DNA of 52,027 nt from Calothrix sp. MO_167.B12 (GCA_030066045.1 JASJCJ010000010.1:1-52027), one strand, 5' to 3'; positions 8,847 to 18,758 are shown, counted from the first letter of the stretch. Program-made: numbers and translations. Notes: generated by a model from the sequence alone, not told the origin.

Positions 8847-9808
8847 TAGAATGAGCGAATTACGTTTTGCGTCGGGGTAAAATCCCCGTTGCAAAACGCA
8901 CTGCTTATAGAACCAGGGTAATTCACCCTCCATCACTCCTCCACTCCTCCCCTCCTCCCCTCCTCCTCATAAATACGGATAGGTTTTTAAGGATTTAGTA
9001 TTATTTTTTGTCAGATGATATATTTTCTGTTGCAAATGGGTAATATAAGCCTACTCTCCTAGCAACTAATACCATTTTGGACTTGAGATTGTGGATGAGA
9101 AAAGCTGATACAGCAATACTTGCCAGCATCTATCTGTCACATTCATAGTTCAATTGGTATAAATACAGTCCATAAGTAACTAGGTCAAATTAAATATAAA
9201 ATCTCACTTCCGAAGTTTGGCGGGACGGAAACCGACACCGCCAAGTGGACTCACCGCCAACTTCTTTCCGCTTGACGGCATCCTTCTCCTTAATGCACCC
9301 CTCTCCTTAATAAGGAGAGGCTGGGAGTGAGGTTAAGCTTTACATTTAATTACACCTACCTACTGAGTTGCCTCGAGAAGAAAAATACCTTACATCATTT
9401 CCTGGTGAATTTATCTATGGCGACATTATTATTTCTCGGCTATAAAATAAATAATTTATATTCAATCATTAATACACCCAAGTTATCCCTGAATAATTAA
9501 CTACTTAGTTAGCTAATTAATCTATAGGAATCATATTTAATTTTTGAAGAAATACGTAGGGGAGCCAGCGCTGTTGGCGGGTTTCCCGACATAAGGCGAC
9601 TGGCGTTGTGTTGTCGCGCAGCGCAACGCACCAAAGCCGATATAAATGGGGCCTTACGCACTTAGGCTAATTCCGTTCAATAATCCAACCGGATTCCTAT
9701 ATTCACCGAAATATATTGAACTGTGCTGAATTATAGCAGGTTCAATTGATATTAAAAGAATATTTTATCAGCCCATAATTAAGTTATCTGGACAACAGGA
9801 AACCACCC
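8847..9808. other. Repeat-rich intergenic region upstream of hpsA
   Basis: It contains CTCCTCCCCTCC runs (8937-8966), the inverted end of an ATACCA element (9069-9165), a GGCGGGACGG..CGCCAAC segment (9220-9265), the CACCCCTCTCCTTAATAAGG string (9296) and a GC-rich patch with GCGCAGCGCAACGCACC (9614). The last 130 bases before hpsA are AT-rich and could hold its promoter. No gene or confident promoter was recognised. Confidence 0.6.
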
Positions 9809-12800
9809 ATGTCTAAGAATCGCCAGGTTGTTAAGCAAATACAAAAAATCTACCAAAACATTAGTCAATATCCTACAAATATTAAAGAGCGAAGGAACTG
9901 GCTATTAAGAACTTTTTTAGTTACTAACAAACGAGCCGATTGGGTTAATTCCGGTTTTATTATTCCTACAGTAGCAATGGTATCTTTGGTAGTGGTCTTA
10001 TTAACCACTGCTATTTTATTTAGGTCTTTTGAACGGGCGAAAAATGCCAGAAATGTGCGTGTGAATGAGGCTGTTCTTAACGCTGCAACACCAGCCCTTG
10101 ACCGTGCTAAAGCTAAATTAAACAAGTTATTTTCAGATTCCAGATTGCCACGGGCAACACCCACAGACGCAGCCTTGGAAACTCATTTTGCCACATATCT
10201 AGATGAGTATACATTTGGTGATGAAAAACAACTTCAATTAACTCATAGTGGTGATACTTTAAAATCAGCATGGAGATTTGCGGTAGATACTGACAATAAT
10301 GGCAAGTATGATACCTATACACTCTACGGCATCTACTTTAGCAATCCTTCTGTCAGTGATGGCGTATATACCCGTTCTAGAAATCCCCTAGAAGCAAGAA
10401 GTATACCCATGTTGGGCGGTAATGTGGGTGGAAGTTGTGGAGATATTATTGGTACTAGTGCAACTCTGGTGGGTAATTCTGGCTGGTTTAAAATTGGTAG
10501 TAAATTGAAGAAAAGCTTTTATGTTTATACTACCAATGTTCCCATTACTAATCCACCTGATAGCAGCCATGAAGCTTACAAAGGTAATCAAGGTTTTTCG
10601 GCGCTGGAGTATCAGCAAGAACGGGTACAACTACCTCTAGTTAATAATGCTGTGGTTTATGAAGACGATCTAGCAATTACTCCCGGTCCCAAATTCAGAC
10701 TTAATGGGCGAATTATTACCAATAGTAACTTCTTAACTGGTAGTGACTCTAATAGTGTCGAATTATACCAAATTAGTAGTAAAGATTCCTGCTTTTATGA
10801 AGCAGATAATGGCAAAATTATTGTCGGCGGCAATCTAACTGGAGGTGGCTTTAAAGCAACCGCAGATGAGAGTGAAAAGACGCTAGTACACCTCTTTAAA
10901 GGTGCAGGGGTAGCTCCTGATGAAAGTAATACTCATAACGTTGCAGACCATAAATCAGTAACTAATGACCCTAACAGGGTAGCTTATAATAGCTTGGCTT
11001 ATGGATACCGGATAGACCGTTTAGTTGAAGCTCAAATGGCGAATAATGCAAATACCGATCCCCAAGAGGTACAAGATGGTATTTCTACAACTAGTAGCCG
11101 TAGAGAACAGTTAGAGCTTTACTTTACAAAACGTACTCGTCGCGTTCCCTTTGAAGAAGTTAGACCCTTAGATGCTGCCAGTGCTTTAGGTGATTACGAG
11201 GTTGGCGGTACTCGAGAAAATGATGTATTACAAGGAAGTGGCAATACACTACGTCCACCCGATGAGTGGGTTTTCCCTTTTTTACCGAGTGATGGTAGAA
11301 GTAAGACTGGGACTATAGGTGGTAATAACGTCACTTTCAGTAACTTAGACCTGAACACTAGTTTAAATAAGCTTTTACCTACTGCCACCCAACCAACAAG
11401 ACTGGAAAAGATATTACAAGGTGTGGAACAATATGTAGGCGATCGCATTTCACTTGGTAATAATCTACCCGAGTTATGGTGGAACGGGAGTAGATTTGTT
11501 GGTTCCAGCGAAGATGATACACAAAATATCGTCAATTATTACTGGGACAATCCTGATAGCACCGATGCTGGTAATGTACGTACCCGACGCAGTCAGATTC
11601 AATCCCTAGCAGATTTAGGTAACATCAAAAGAGATGGAGATTGGGAAGAAGCAGCAGCCCAAGTACCAAGTACGCCACAAGATCCCGTTGGTGGTTTACG
11701 GGTGATTACTGGTGCGGGAATTTATTTGCCAAAAGATTATACAATCGCAGGCAAGGATGATGGTAGCGGTGGTATTACTGATGCAGATTTTTCTGCTGCA
11801 ACAAGTGATGTTGTCAATAATGATGTCAGAGTGTGGTCTGATATGTTACCAGTACCTGCGGCTACCAATGGTTCTAGGAAAGTAAAACCTAATGAATTTT
11901 ATGAGCCACTCAAAGAGTATACAATCCGCAACCCACTAGATCCGCCGGTTTCCCCAGAGCCAGATCCTACACAGATGAGCAAACAACCATACTTGCGGAT
12001 GCGAGCAACAGCAGTCTATCACTACGAAAGTACTAATTACAATGCAGCCAGTCCCACACCAATTGCCTGTGTAACCAGTTACTATGACCCTACTAATAGC
12101 ACCACAGCTAGAAATAAAAGTGGTCTTCCAGATGTTAGTTTAAGAGATTCTAATAGAGCCTTAACCGGCCTACCAACTGTTAGTACTGATCCCGGCGAAT
12201 CGAATAATGGTGTAGTTTACCCACCACCCACTAAAACAGTTACTGATTATCGAGCAATACTAGATTATCAAGCAGCACTACAATATCCAGTTCCTGTAGA
12301 TATTAATGGTAACTCACCTCCTGCCGGTCATCCCTTATTACAACCGCGTCTAGTCAATGAGCCACTGAAAAATGCCTTAGACAAAATAGATGCAGGGACT
12401 ACTCTTTCTCTATCAGATCAATCCGCGATTGATGCAGCTCTTTGTGCCTTAGAAAGAATGGATTCTACTGTTACTGCTTCCCCTGATGATTCCGTGATTC
12501 CCCATGGAGCAATAAAAGAAATAGCCTTTTTAGATGCAAGGCAAATTAGGCAAATTCACCAAGATTGGAATAGTAGAAGCTACAATCTACCGAAAAAAGA
12601 TAGACAACCCCTAGAAATCCGTACTACGGTACTAGATATGGATTTGCTAAGACAAAAAACAATTGGTACTCCAGCATCAGGAGAAGAAAGTACCCAGGAA
12701 TATTTGCTACCCAATAGTGGCATTATTTATGCCAGTCGCAATGATGCCCTAAAAGATACTACTAATAGCTCGGAAATACTTGCACCAGTAGATTTCCAAG

Positions 12801-14374
12801 TCGATCCAACTCGCCGACCAAATGGCATTATGCTAATTAATGGCTCTAAACTATGGCGAGAAGAAAATTATCGAGATGCGGAAAAGGGACTAATTTTAAT
12901 TTCTAACTTGCCAGTATATATTAAAGGAAACTTTAACCTACACACTCAAGAAGAGTTTACAACGACCCTTGACGATGACTGGGCTAATTTTTATAGCCGT
13001 ACCGCGAACAACCTTAATCCCAACTTTGCTTGTCGTCCTGGGGATTCCCGATTACCCAACTGTGGAACAGGTGATGAATGGCGTTCCGCAGCGGTGTTAT
13101 CAGATGCAGTAACTTTGCTTTCTGATAATTTTAGAGAAGGTTACCGCGATGAAGGAGACTATGACTTTAATGATTACTTGAACAACATAAGTGAAATTGA
13201 CACCAATGCTTACGTTCCCCAAACTAAGTGGTACGATGATGCCGATGGTTTTCCCAAAGACTTTGATACATCTAAATCTGATGTTCAGGGTAGCTCCTAT
13301 CTAAATAACTTTGTCACCCCCATTGTGCGAAGAATACAAGTTGGTGAGTATTTAACAGAAGTTTGCGTATATGACACAGATGAATCTGAGTGTAATGACC
13401 CTCAGAAATGGTTAGCTACCACAACTAATAATGCATACGCCCCAGGACAGGGATGTAGTAATTGGAAACAAGCTGGTGGCGATGCTTGCATCATAGGGAA
13501 CCCAGTTAATTCTTTAAAAACCGGTTCAGTTGCCCAAGAAGTGGATGCAAATTATGTTAGAGGAAAAACTGGTTATCTTACCAGAATTTCTTTTGAACGC
13601 AATAGTGACGGTTCATTAGTGTTGGAAGATGGTTTGCCTGTTTATCTAGGGGTTGGCAGTGATGGTAAGGTAGACAGGTTTCCTGTTTCCACCCTAGGTA
13701 CAAAAAAACCACGTCTCTCAGTAGATTCGAGTGGTAATAAAATTATCATTCCCTGGTTCCAGCCTCAAGCAGATGGTACCTTTGAACCAGTTTTACAAGT
13801 AGATGTACCTTTCGATACTGATACAGACTCAAGCCAAGACAATGAGTTAAGCAAAGATAAGCATGAGTATTGGCTACAAACAGCAGTAGAAAGCACTTTC
13901 AATTTAATTATTGCCACTAAAGATACCCCATCTCGACCTTCAGAAGACAATGGCGGTTTACATAACTTCCCCCGCTTTTTGGAAAATTGGGGACCAGGTT
14001 CTTCTATTAAAGCCAAAATTAGTGGTTCATTTATGCAAATTGGTCGTAGTGAATATGCCAATGGACCATTTGTAGCAACAAACAACACTAACAATGTTGA
14101 ATATCCAACTAAAACCGGTGGCGGTACACTACCTTTTTACAGAGCGCCAGCTAGACAATGGGGTTATGATGTGGGGTTACTTTCTCAGTCCCCCGATTTA
14201 TTTGCCTTCAAACTGGTGACAATACCAGATGATGAACCTGATGAATATTACCGGGAAGTTGGACGGGATGATGATTGGATTACAACATTACTATGTGCCA
14301 AAGTCAAAACGAATTCTGGCTACACTGATAATGCTGTTGATACCACTCAACGTCCTAGTAGCTGCCCATCCTAG
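9809..14374 (+). CDS. hpsA: Hormogonium polysaccharide biosynthesis protein HpsA
   Basis: This is a 1521-residue protein with a short cytoplasmic N-terminus and one strong membrane anchor (residues 50-71, FIIPTVAMVSLVVVLLTTAI). A coiled-coil-like ERAKNARNVRVNEAVLNAA segment follows, then a very large, Asn/Thr/Asp-rich extracytoplasmic region with several cysteines. This architecture, and the hpsB/hpsC-like genes downstream, match HpsA of Nostoc, which is needed for secretion of the polysaccharide that supports hormogonium gliding. A ribosome site (CAGGAAACC) lies before ATG. The long gap to hpsB (826 bp) is filled with repeats, so co-transcription is uncertain. Identity is recalled from family features, not searched. 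Confidence 0.8.
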   Translation: MSKNRQVVKQIQKIYQNISQYPTNIKERRNWLLRTFLVTNKRADWVNSGFIIPTVAMVSLVVVLLTTAILFRSFERAKNARNVRVNEAVLNAATPALDRAKAKLNKLFSDSRLPRATPTDAALETHFATYLDEYTFGDEKQLQLTHSGDTLKSAWRFAVDTDNNGKYDTYTLYGIYFSNPSVSDGVYTRSRNPLEARSIPMLGGNVGGSCGDIIGTSATLVGNSGWFKIGSKLKKSFYVYTTNVPITNPPDSSHEAYKGNQGFSALEYQQERVQLPLVNNAVVYEDDLAITPGPKFRLNGRIITNSNFLTGSDSNSVELYQISSKDSCFYEADNGKIIVGGNLTGGGFKATADESEKTLVHLFKGAGVAPDESNTHNVADHKSVTNDPNRVAYNSLAYGYRIDRLVEAQMANNANTDPQEVQDGISTTSSRREQLELYFTKRTRRVPFEEVRPLDAASALGDYEVGGTRENDVLQGSGNTLRPPDEWVFPFLPSDGRSKTGTIGGNNVTFSNLDLNTSLNKLLPTATQPTRLEKILQGVEQYVGDRISLGNNLPELWWNGSRFVGSSEDDTQNIVNYYWDNPDSTDAGNVRTRRSQIQSLADLGNIKRDGDWEEAAAQVPSTPQDPVGGLRVITGAGIYLPKDYTIAGKDDGSGGITDADFSAATSDVVNNDVRVWSDMLPVPAATNGSRKVKPNEFYEPLKEYTIRNPLDPPVSPEPDPTQMSKQPYLRMRATAVYHYESTNYNAASPTPIACVTSYYDPTNSTTARNKSGLPDVSLRDSNRALTGLPTVSTDPGESNNGVVYPPPTKTVTDYRAILDYQAALQYPVPVDINGNSPPAGHPLLQPRLVNEPLKNALDKIDAGTTLSLSDQSAIDAALCALERMDSTVTASPDDSVIPHGAIKEIAFLDARQIRQIHQDWNSRSYNLPKKDRQPLEIRTTVLDMDLLRQKTIGTPASGEESTQEYLLPNSGIIYASRNDALKDTTNSSEILAPVDFQVDPTRRPNGIMLINGSKLWREENYRDAEKGLILISNLPVYIKGNFNLHTQEEFTTTLDDDWANFYSRTANNLNPNFACRPGDSRLPNCGTGDEWRSAAVLSDAVTLLSDNFREGYRDEGDYDFNDYLNNISEIDTNAYVPQTKWYDDADGFPKDFDTSKSDVQGSSYLNNFVTPIVRRIQVGEYLTEVCVYDTDESECNDPQKWLATTTNNAYAPGQGCSNWKQAGGDACIIGNPVNSLKTGSVAQEVDANYVRGKTGYLTRISFERNSDGSLVLEDGLPVYLGVGSDGKVDRFPVSTLGTKKPRLSVDSSGNKIIIPWFQPQADGTFEPVLQVDVPFDTDTDSSQDNELSKDKHEYWLQTAVESTFNLIIATKDTPSRPSEDNGGLHNFPRFLENWGPGSSIKAKISGSFMQIGRSEYANGPFVATNNTNNVEYPTKTGGGTLPFYRAPARQWGYDVGLLSQSPDLFAFKLVTIPDDEPDEYYREVGRDDDWITTLLCAKVKTNSGYTDNAVDTTQRPSSCPS

Positions 14375-14375
14375 A

Positions 14376-14817
14376 AGGAGTGAAGGAGGGAAGGAGTGAA
14401 GGAGTGAAGGAGGGAAGGAGTGAAGGAGTGAAGGAATTATTTTCATGCTTGGTTGTGAGATGTTCTCGTGGGGGCTAACTTGAAAATGGTTGATAGTTGT
14501 TAGTTGTTAGTTGATGGTTGACAGCTTAGGTGTGGGAGCCGCAGTCAAGGTATTTTCATGCTTGGTTGTGTACAAACGTTCATGGGGGACTAACTTGAAA
14601 ATATGGAGTTCGGAGTTCGGAGTTCAGGAGTAGGGGCGGGGTTTCCCCGCCCAGAGTTAGGGAATTATTTTCATCTGCAGGTTGTGTACCAAAGTTCGTG
14701 GGGAGCTAGTTTGAAAATAGTTAGGAGGCACCCAGTAGGGGCGCATTGCGTGCGCCCTTAAAGAGTTAGTCACAAAGCATTTTCATGCTTAGTTGTGGGA
14801 TTTTCCTGTGAGGGACT
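14376..14817. repeat. Modular repeat array A (about 50-bp R units with hairpin spacers)
   Basis: A GAAGGAGTGAAGGAGG tandem run (14376-14434) is followed by three full R units at 14439-14487, 14552-14602 and 14667-14718 and a left part at 14779-14817. R units start ATTTTCATGCT and end AGCTTGAAAAT or similar, so the ends are inverted. The spacers are unlike one another. The first is GTTAGTT heptamers plus GTGGGAGCCGCAGTC. The second is a GGAGTTC tandem plus the hairpin GGGCGGGGTTTCCCCGCCC. The third holds the hairpin GGGGCGCATTGCGTGCGCCC. The same spacers recur in the arrays at 37.6-37.9 and 42.5-42.8 kb. Confidence 0.8.
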
Positions 14818-14818
14818 A

Positions 14819-14943
14819 GTGTTCCACCAAATGAATTCTGACAAGTAAACAATTGTAGTGGGAGCGTCTCGCTCCCTATTGACAAGCAGGGAACTGTCCG
14901 ACTCCCACTCCATGAACCGGACAAAATTAATGTGGCGGAGTAC
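14819..14943. mobile_element. 125-bp TA-type MITE inserted in an R unit
   Basis: The ends GTGTTCCACCAAATGAATT and AATTAATGTGGCGGAGTAC are inverted, with TA on both sides (14817-14818, 14944-14945). The left flank GGGAC-TA matches the interior of an R unit (sibling copies read GGGGCTAAC or GACTAAC), which suggests insertion into the fourth R unit. The right flank is only partly like the expected R end. The interior has GTAGTGGGAGCG pairing with the CCCACTCC side. Confidence 0.7.
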
Positions 14944-14945
14944 TA

Positions 14946-15200
14946 GCATAAGGTGGAAAATTAATAAGTAAGAGTAAGGTGGGTATTGCTTATCCTACAA
15001 AACACCAGGAAGAATCCCAATTTTTCCAAAATACGTGATAGTGGAAGCCAGAAAACTCCCTTTATATAAAAAGCGGGCATCTTGCCCGCACTACAAATTT
15101 AAACATTTGGGATGCTCCCAAACACTATAAAAGTCCAACAAGTAAGGTGGGCATTGCCCACCCTACAAAACACTATAAAAGTCCAACAGATGAGATAACC
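14946..15200. repeat. Short hairpin repeats before hpsB
   Basis: Two copies of a GTAAGGTGGGCATTGCCCAC-CCTAC type hairpin string lie near 14970 and 15142, and AACACTATAAAAGTCCAACA is repeated at 15120 and 15171. The duplicated segment lies immediately upstream of the hpsB start and may carry its leader. No separate gene is seen. Confidence 0.6.
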
Positions 15201-15881
15201 ATGAAATTCAAACATTACCAAATATCCCCAAAACCTAGAGACTCTGGGTTTACGATTCTTGAATCCCTAGTTGCAGTTGTAGTTGTTGCTGTGCTAATGG
15301 CAGCCATTGCTCCAGCGATTGTTTTATCTGCTGCAATTCGTGTACAATCCCGGCGGGTTGAGTTAGCTACCCAAGCCGCGAAAACATATATAGAAGGGGT
15401 GCGAACGGGGGCTATTTCTGCTGGTAATGCAGCATTAGCAGTCGATACAAATACATATAGCTCCTTGAATGCATTCCCCGCACCAGCAGTAGGAACCTTA
15501 ACTTGCAGCACTGATAATGCTTACTGCTCAGCTCCAACTGCTAATTTATTCTGCATAGACGGCGATAATGATGGTAGCGGTTGTACCCTCAGTAGTGGCA
15601 AAGACTTTATTGTTCAGGCATTCCGTTATAATACTGCTTCCACAGATGCCACTACTGGTTATCTTTTAGGAGTACGAGTTTACAGAGCAGATGGATTTAG
15701 AAATGATGGTAACTTGACAAAAGCTCCTACAAAACAAGGAACTGTAACCGGGGGATTAGGCGATCGCAAAGCACCCTTGGTAGAAATTACTACAGAAATT
15801 TCCAGCCAAACAGATTCATTTAATGAGTTATGCGATCGCTTGAAAACTGGCAATAGCAATACCAATAATAGTTGCACTTAA
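15201..15881 (+). CDS. hpsB: Hormogonium polysaccharide secretion pseudopilin HpsB
   Basis: This is a 226-residue type IV pilin-like protein. The prepilin peptidase site is SG|FTILE (cleavage after Gly16, Glu at +5 of the mature form), followed by the hydrophobic helix SLVAVVVVAVLMAAIAPAIV. The globular part has paired cysteines (CSTDNAYC, FCIDGDNDGSGC) as in minor pseudopilins. An upstream TTG would add 18 residues translated from the repeat, so ATG 15201 is preferred. By analogy with Nostoc hps genes it would help build a secretion machine for hormogonium polysaccharide in the cytoplasmic membrane. It lies between hpsA and hpsC, as expected for this locus. Confidence 0.8.
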   Translation: MKFKHYQISPKPRDSGFTILESLVAVVVVAVLMAAIAPAIVLSAAIRVQSRRVELATQAAKTYIEGVRTGAISAGNAALAVDTNTYSSLNAFPAPAVGTLTCSTDNAYCSAPTANLFCIDGDNDGSGCTLSSGKDFIVQAFRYNTASTDATTGYLLGVRVYRADGFRNDGNLTKAPTKQGTVTGGLGDRKAPLVEITTEISSQTDSFNELCDRLKTGNSNTNNSCT

Positions 15882-16127
15882 ATTACTGGTATTGGTTTTC
15901 TGTGTTGTCAACCCAACCAACATATTAAATGGATATAAAAACATATATTTGGTGTTTGGTCATTTACAAAATATAAATCAATAAATAATAGATATTAACA
16001 GTTATTTTGATTGATCAAATATGCGAAAGACAAGATTAACGACTTCTTAAAGAAGTTGGTAAACTGGGGAAAGTAAACAATTAAAATAGGATTTTATATA
16101 ACTTGCTTTTTATAGAGAATATCTAAA

Positions 16128-17156
16128 ATGAATCCCATAAAATTTCTACTTAGCAAACAAATTAAAAGTCCCAAAGTCATTCGAGAGGGTGGTTTTACCC
16201 TCACAGAATTACTAGTAGCTACCGTTATGTCAGTAATAATTATTACGCCAATGCTCGGATTTATGGTGAATATTTTGAATACAGATAAACAAGAACAAGC
16301 CAAAGCTAGTTCCGAACAGGAAATTCAAGCAGCTATGGATTACATTGCCCGGGATTTACAACAAGCGGTGTATATTTATGATGCAGTTGGCATAGATGCA
16401 ATCAAAAACGAGCTACCTAGTCCGACTGATACGGATAGGGTTCCTGTACTGGTGTTTTGGAAGCGTGAGTTTCTTGAGGACGCGCTTACAGTCAAAAATA
16501 CAACCACTAATCAGGACGAACAGGATGATACTTTTGTCTACTCATTAGTTGCCTACTATTTAATTAAAGATAACAATACAACTTGGTCCAATGCTGCTCG
16601 TATTGCTAGATGGCAAATTCGGGATGGCGTACTGGCTACTGGTTTTACACTTGATGCAGATGATAATCAAGTTGCCAACGGAGTTGATTGTCCGGGGTAT
16701 GAAAACAAGTATGTTAGCGGTTATTGTCCGAGTTCTGGTTATGCTTCATTTAACCTAGAAGGAGTTGGGACTATACAACAGAAGATGAATAGTTGGACAA
16801 GACTTAGTTCTTATACAGATGCAAATGACCAAACCCAAACTGTAAATCTATCTGCTTCAGTAGTACTAGTAGACTACATCGACCAAACTACTAATAATCC
16901 AATTCCGGAAAAAACTTGTTCCACCGGCTCGAAAGTCACACCTGCAGATTTTAGTGGTAGAAATACAACTCAAATGACCAGCTTTTATGCCTGTGTTGAT
17001 ACAACTAATACTACTATACAAGTATTTTTACGGGGCAATGCCTTGGCTAGGGTACAAAATAGCAATATAGATTGTAACAATAATAACTGTCAAAAAAATT
17101 ATTTTCCTACTGCAAGTGTCAGGGTAGAAGGACGAGGATTTTTGTTTACAGAGTAA
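16128..17156 (+). CDS. hpsC: Hormogonium polysaccharide secretion pseudopilin HpsC
   Basis: This is a 342-residue pseudopilin. The leader ends GG|FTLTE (cleavage after Gly22, Glu at +5), followed by the membrane helix LLVATVMSVIIITPMLGFMV. The extracytoplasmic region has several cysteines (DCPGYENKYVSGYC, KTCSTGSK, DCNNNNCQ). The size and place after hpsB fit HpsC. It is 246 bp downstream of hpsB, and the gap is AT-rich, so it may have its own promoter. An AGAGAA ribosome-like site lies before ATG. The role in polysaccharide export is inferred from the family. Confidence 0.78.
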   Translation: MNPIKFLLSKQIKSPKVIREGGFTLTELLVATVMSVIIITPMLGFMVNILNTDKQEQAKASSEQEIQAAMDYIARDLQQAVYIYDAVGIDAIKNELPSPTDTDRVPVLVFWKREFLEDALTVKNTTTNQDEQDDTFVYSLVAYYLIKDNNTTWSNAARIARWQIRDGVLATGFTLDADDNQVANGVDCPGYENKYVSGYCPSSGYASFNLEGVGTIQQKMNSWTRLSSYTDANDQTQTVNLSASVVLVDYIDQTTNNPIPEKTCSTGSKVTPADFSGRNTTQMTSFYACVDTTNTTIQVFLRGNALARVQNSNIDCNNNNCQKNYFPTASVRVEGRGFLFTE

Positions 17157-17802
17157 ATATCAAGGTGATTAGTTTGAACTCCCTTAGGGAGAGGGAATAG
17201 GGAACAGGCAACAGGCAACAGTGAGGATTTTCGCCTATATCAAGAGGTTTGTATAGCAGTACTAATTTAAGGAACATTATTTGAGAGAAAATATCATGGC
17301 TGTGAAAAATTTAGATAGCGATCGCTATCTAATATCATGTACTGATGAATACTTATAAAATATCACCCGCCTGCGGCACCTTCTCCTTATAAAGGAGAGG
17401 GTAAGAGAGGGTTAGAGTAACTCAAGCAATAATTATAAGTAATTAAGCGAACATGATATAACCCTCTTTAATCACTCTCGCTAGATAAAAATCTAACACC
17501 CTTATTCTTAAGGACTTTTATGAATTTAGCCGTAGGTTGGGGAGCCACTCTTGTGCGCGGGTTCCCCGCGTTGAGAGAAGTGGCGTTTGAGGGACGAAAC
17601 CCAACAACCAAAAACTTTGGCATTGTTGGGTTTCACTTCGTTCTACCCAACCTACATTTATTTTTATCTTCCCAGAATGACAGAAGAGCGATAACTAACC
17701 AAACCGTAATCGGTATCAAGCTGCCAAATTCTATTTATGGAGGTGGAAAATTTTAGTTTTTAATCATCAATTCTTTAACCCAGATTAATATCAGAAAATA
17801 AT
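17157..17802. repeat. Repeat-bearing gap between hpsC and the fourth pseudopilin
   Basis: The gap contains CAACAGGCAACAGG (17204), the octamer-rich palindrome TAGCGATCGCTA (17316), a CTCTCC...GGAGAGG inverted pair near 17390 and a 130-bp hairpin element, 17530-17659, with ends GTAGGTTGGG and CCCAACCTAC. Its reading frame is not a gene. The hairpin ends match the elements at 18.6, 21.7, 25.9 and 47.8 kb. Confidence 0.7.
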
Positions 17803-18459
17803 ATGAATCAATATACTTGGAAACTATTCTCTCCAGGCAATCAGAGAGATTCCCAGAAACGTTTATCTGACTCAAAAGACAATGGTTTTACTTTGCTGGA
17901 AGTATTGGCAGCAGTATTTATGGTAGGAATTTTAGCAGCGATTGCTGCCCCTGGTTGGCTTAGTTTTGTGAAGCGACAGCGCCTCAACAAAGCTGGGGAT
18001 CTGGTGCTAGCTGCTTTACAAGAAGCACAGCGAGAAGCTAAAAAGAATAAGCGTGACTACAGTGTCAGTTTCAGAACTAATAGCGGTATCCCCCAACTTT
18101 CAGTTTATTCTGGTTCTACACCCAATAATTGGCGTGATTTAGGAGAAGATGTAGGAATACAGCCAGGGCAGGTATTACTTGGGACAAATCTCAGTGATAC
18201 AAATACTGCTTCTACTTCTAATAGTATTAATTTTAATAATTTAACTACTGAAAAAACAATTACTTTTGACCATATGGGTACTTTACCCAATGCAAACTTT
18301 GGTACACCCCCATCAGGTTCAACACAAATACCTGGTTTAAGAATTGTGTTAGCTATCCCCCAGTCTACAACTCCTAGCAATGGCAGACGATGTGTAATTA
18401 TAGAGACTCTAATTGGCGGAATGCGAACTGCTAAAGATGATGATTGTACAATTAATTAA
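17803..18459 (+). CDS. GspH/FimT-type pseudopilin, candidate HpsD
   Basis: This is a 218-residue minor pseudopilin. The leader ends NG|FTLLE (cleavage after Gly28, Glu at +5), followed by the helix VLAAVFMVGILAAIAAPGWL. The KAGDLVLAALQEAQREAKKN stretch that follows is the usual GspH/FimT amphipathic helix, and the C-terminal end has a probable disulfide (RRCVIIETLIGGMRTAKDDDC). In Nostoc a third pseudopilin gene, hpsD, follows hpsC, so hpsD is the likely identity, but I cannot separate it from a general FimT by eye. The glycosyltransferase genes expected further on (hpsE onward) are not in this window. Confidence 0.75.
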   Translation: MNQYTWKLFSPGNQRDSQKRLSDSKDNGFTLLEVLAAVFMVGILAAIAAPGWLSFVKRQRLNKAGDLVLAALQEAQREAKKNKRDYSVSFRTNSGIPQLSVYSGSTPNNWRDLGEDVGIQPGQVLLGTNLSDTNTASTSNSINFNNLTTEKTITFDHMGTLPNANFGTPPSGSTQIPGLRIVLAIPQSTTPSNGRRCVIIETLIGGMRTAKDDDCTIN

Positions 18460-18583
18460 TCCTTGATTAAACAGTAAACTAAACAGAATAAAATTAGATA
18501 CTTTTAGGGTGCATTATGCTAACAGTGCTCCGCACGCCCGCCATATTATCGGATGGTGCGTTACGCTGCGCGGCAGGACACCC

Positions 18584-18717
18584 TACTAGACTGACACGCC
18601 TAAAAATGTAGGTTGGGTTGAGCGGTAGGGAAACCCAACAAAGCTTTACTGGTGTTGGGTTGAAGAATGAAACCCAACCTACACCTATTGCACTATTTTA
18701 GCTGTGTCAATCCACTA
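18584..18717. mobile_element. 134-bp TA-type MITE (copy 1)
   Basis: The ends TACTAGACTGACACGCCTAA and the inverse of TAGTGGATTGACACAGCTAA are inverted. Positions 18591-18700 appear identical, in reverse complement, to 25841-25950, and the whole unit is 134 bp in both places. It carries the hairpin GTAGGTTGGGTTGA / AACCCAACCTAC. It is intergenic here, between the fourth pseudopilin and the convergent PIN/TRAM gene. Confidence 0.8.
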
Positions 18718-18758
18718 CGTGTTTTAAGCGCAAGCGCAGGCTACTGCAATAAGTCTAG

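Noticed and set aside
14376-14820. CRISPR-like alternation of repeats and spacers
   Set aside because: Repeat copies are imperfect and about 50 bp, spacers are themselves repeated at other sites and contain hairpins, and there are no cas genes in the window.
17520-17756. Plus-strand frame between hpsC and the fourth pseudopilin
   Set aside because: It translates the GTAGGTTGGG hairpin element.
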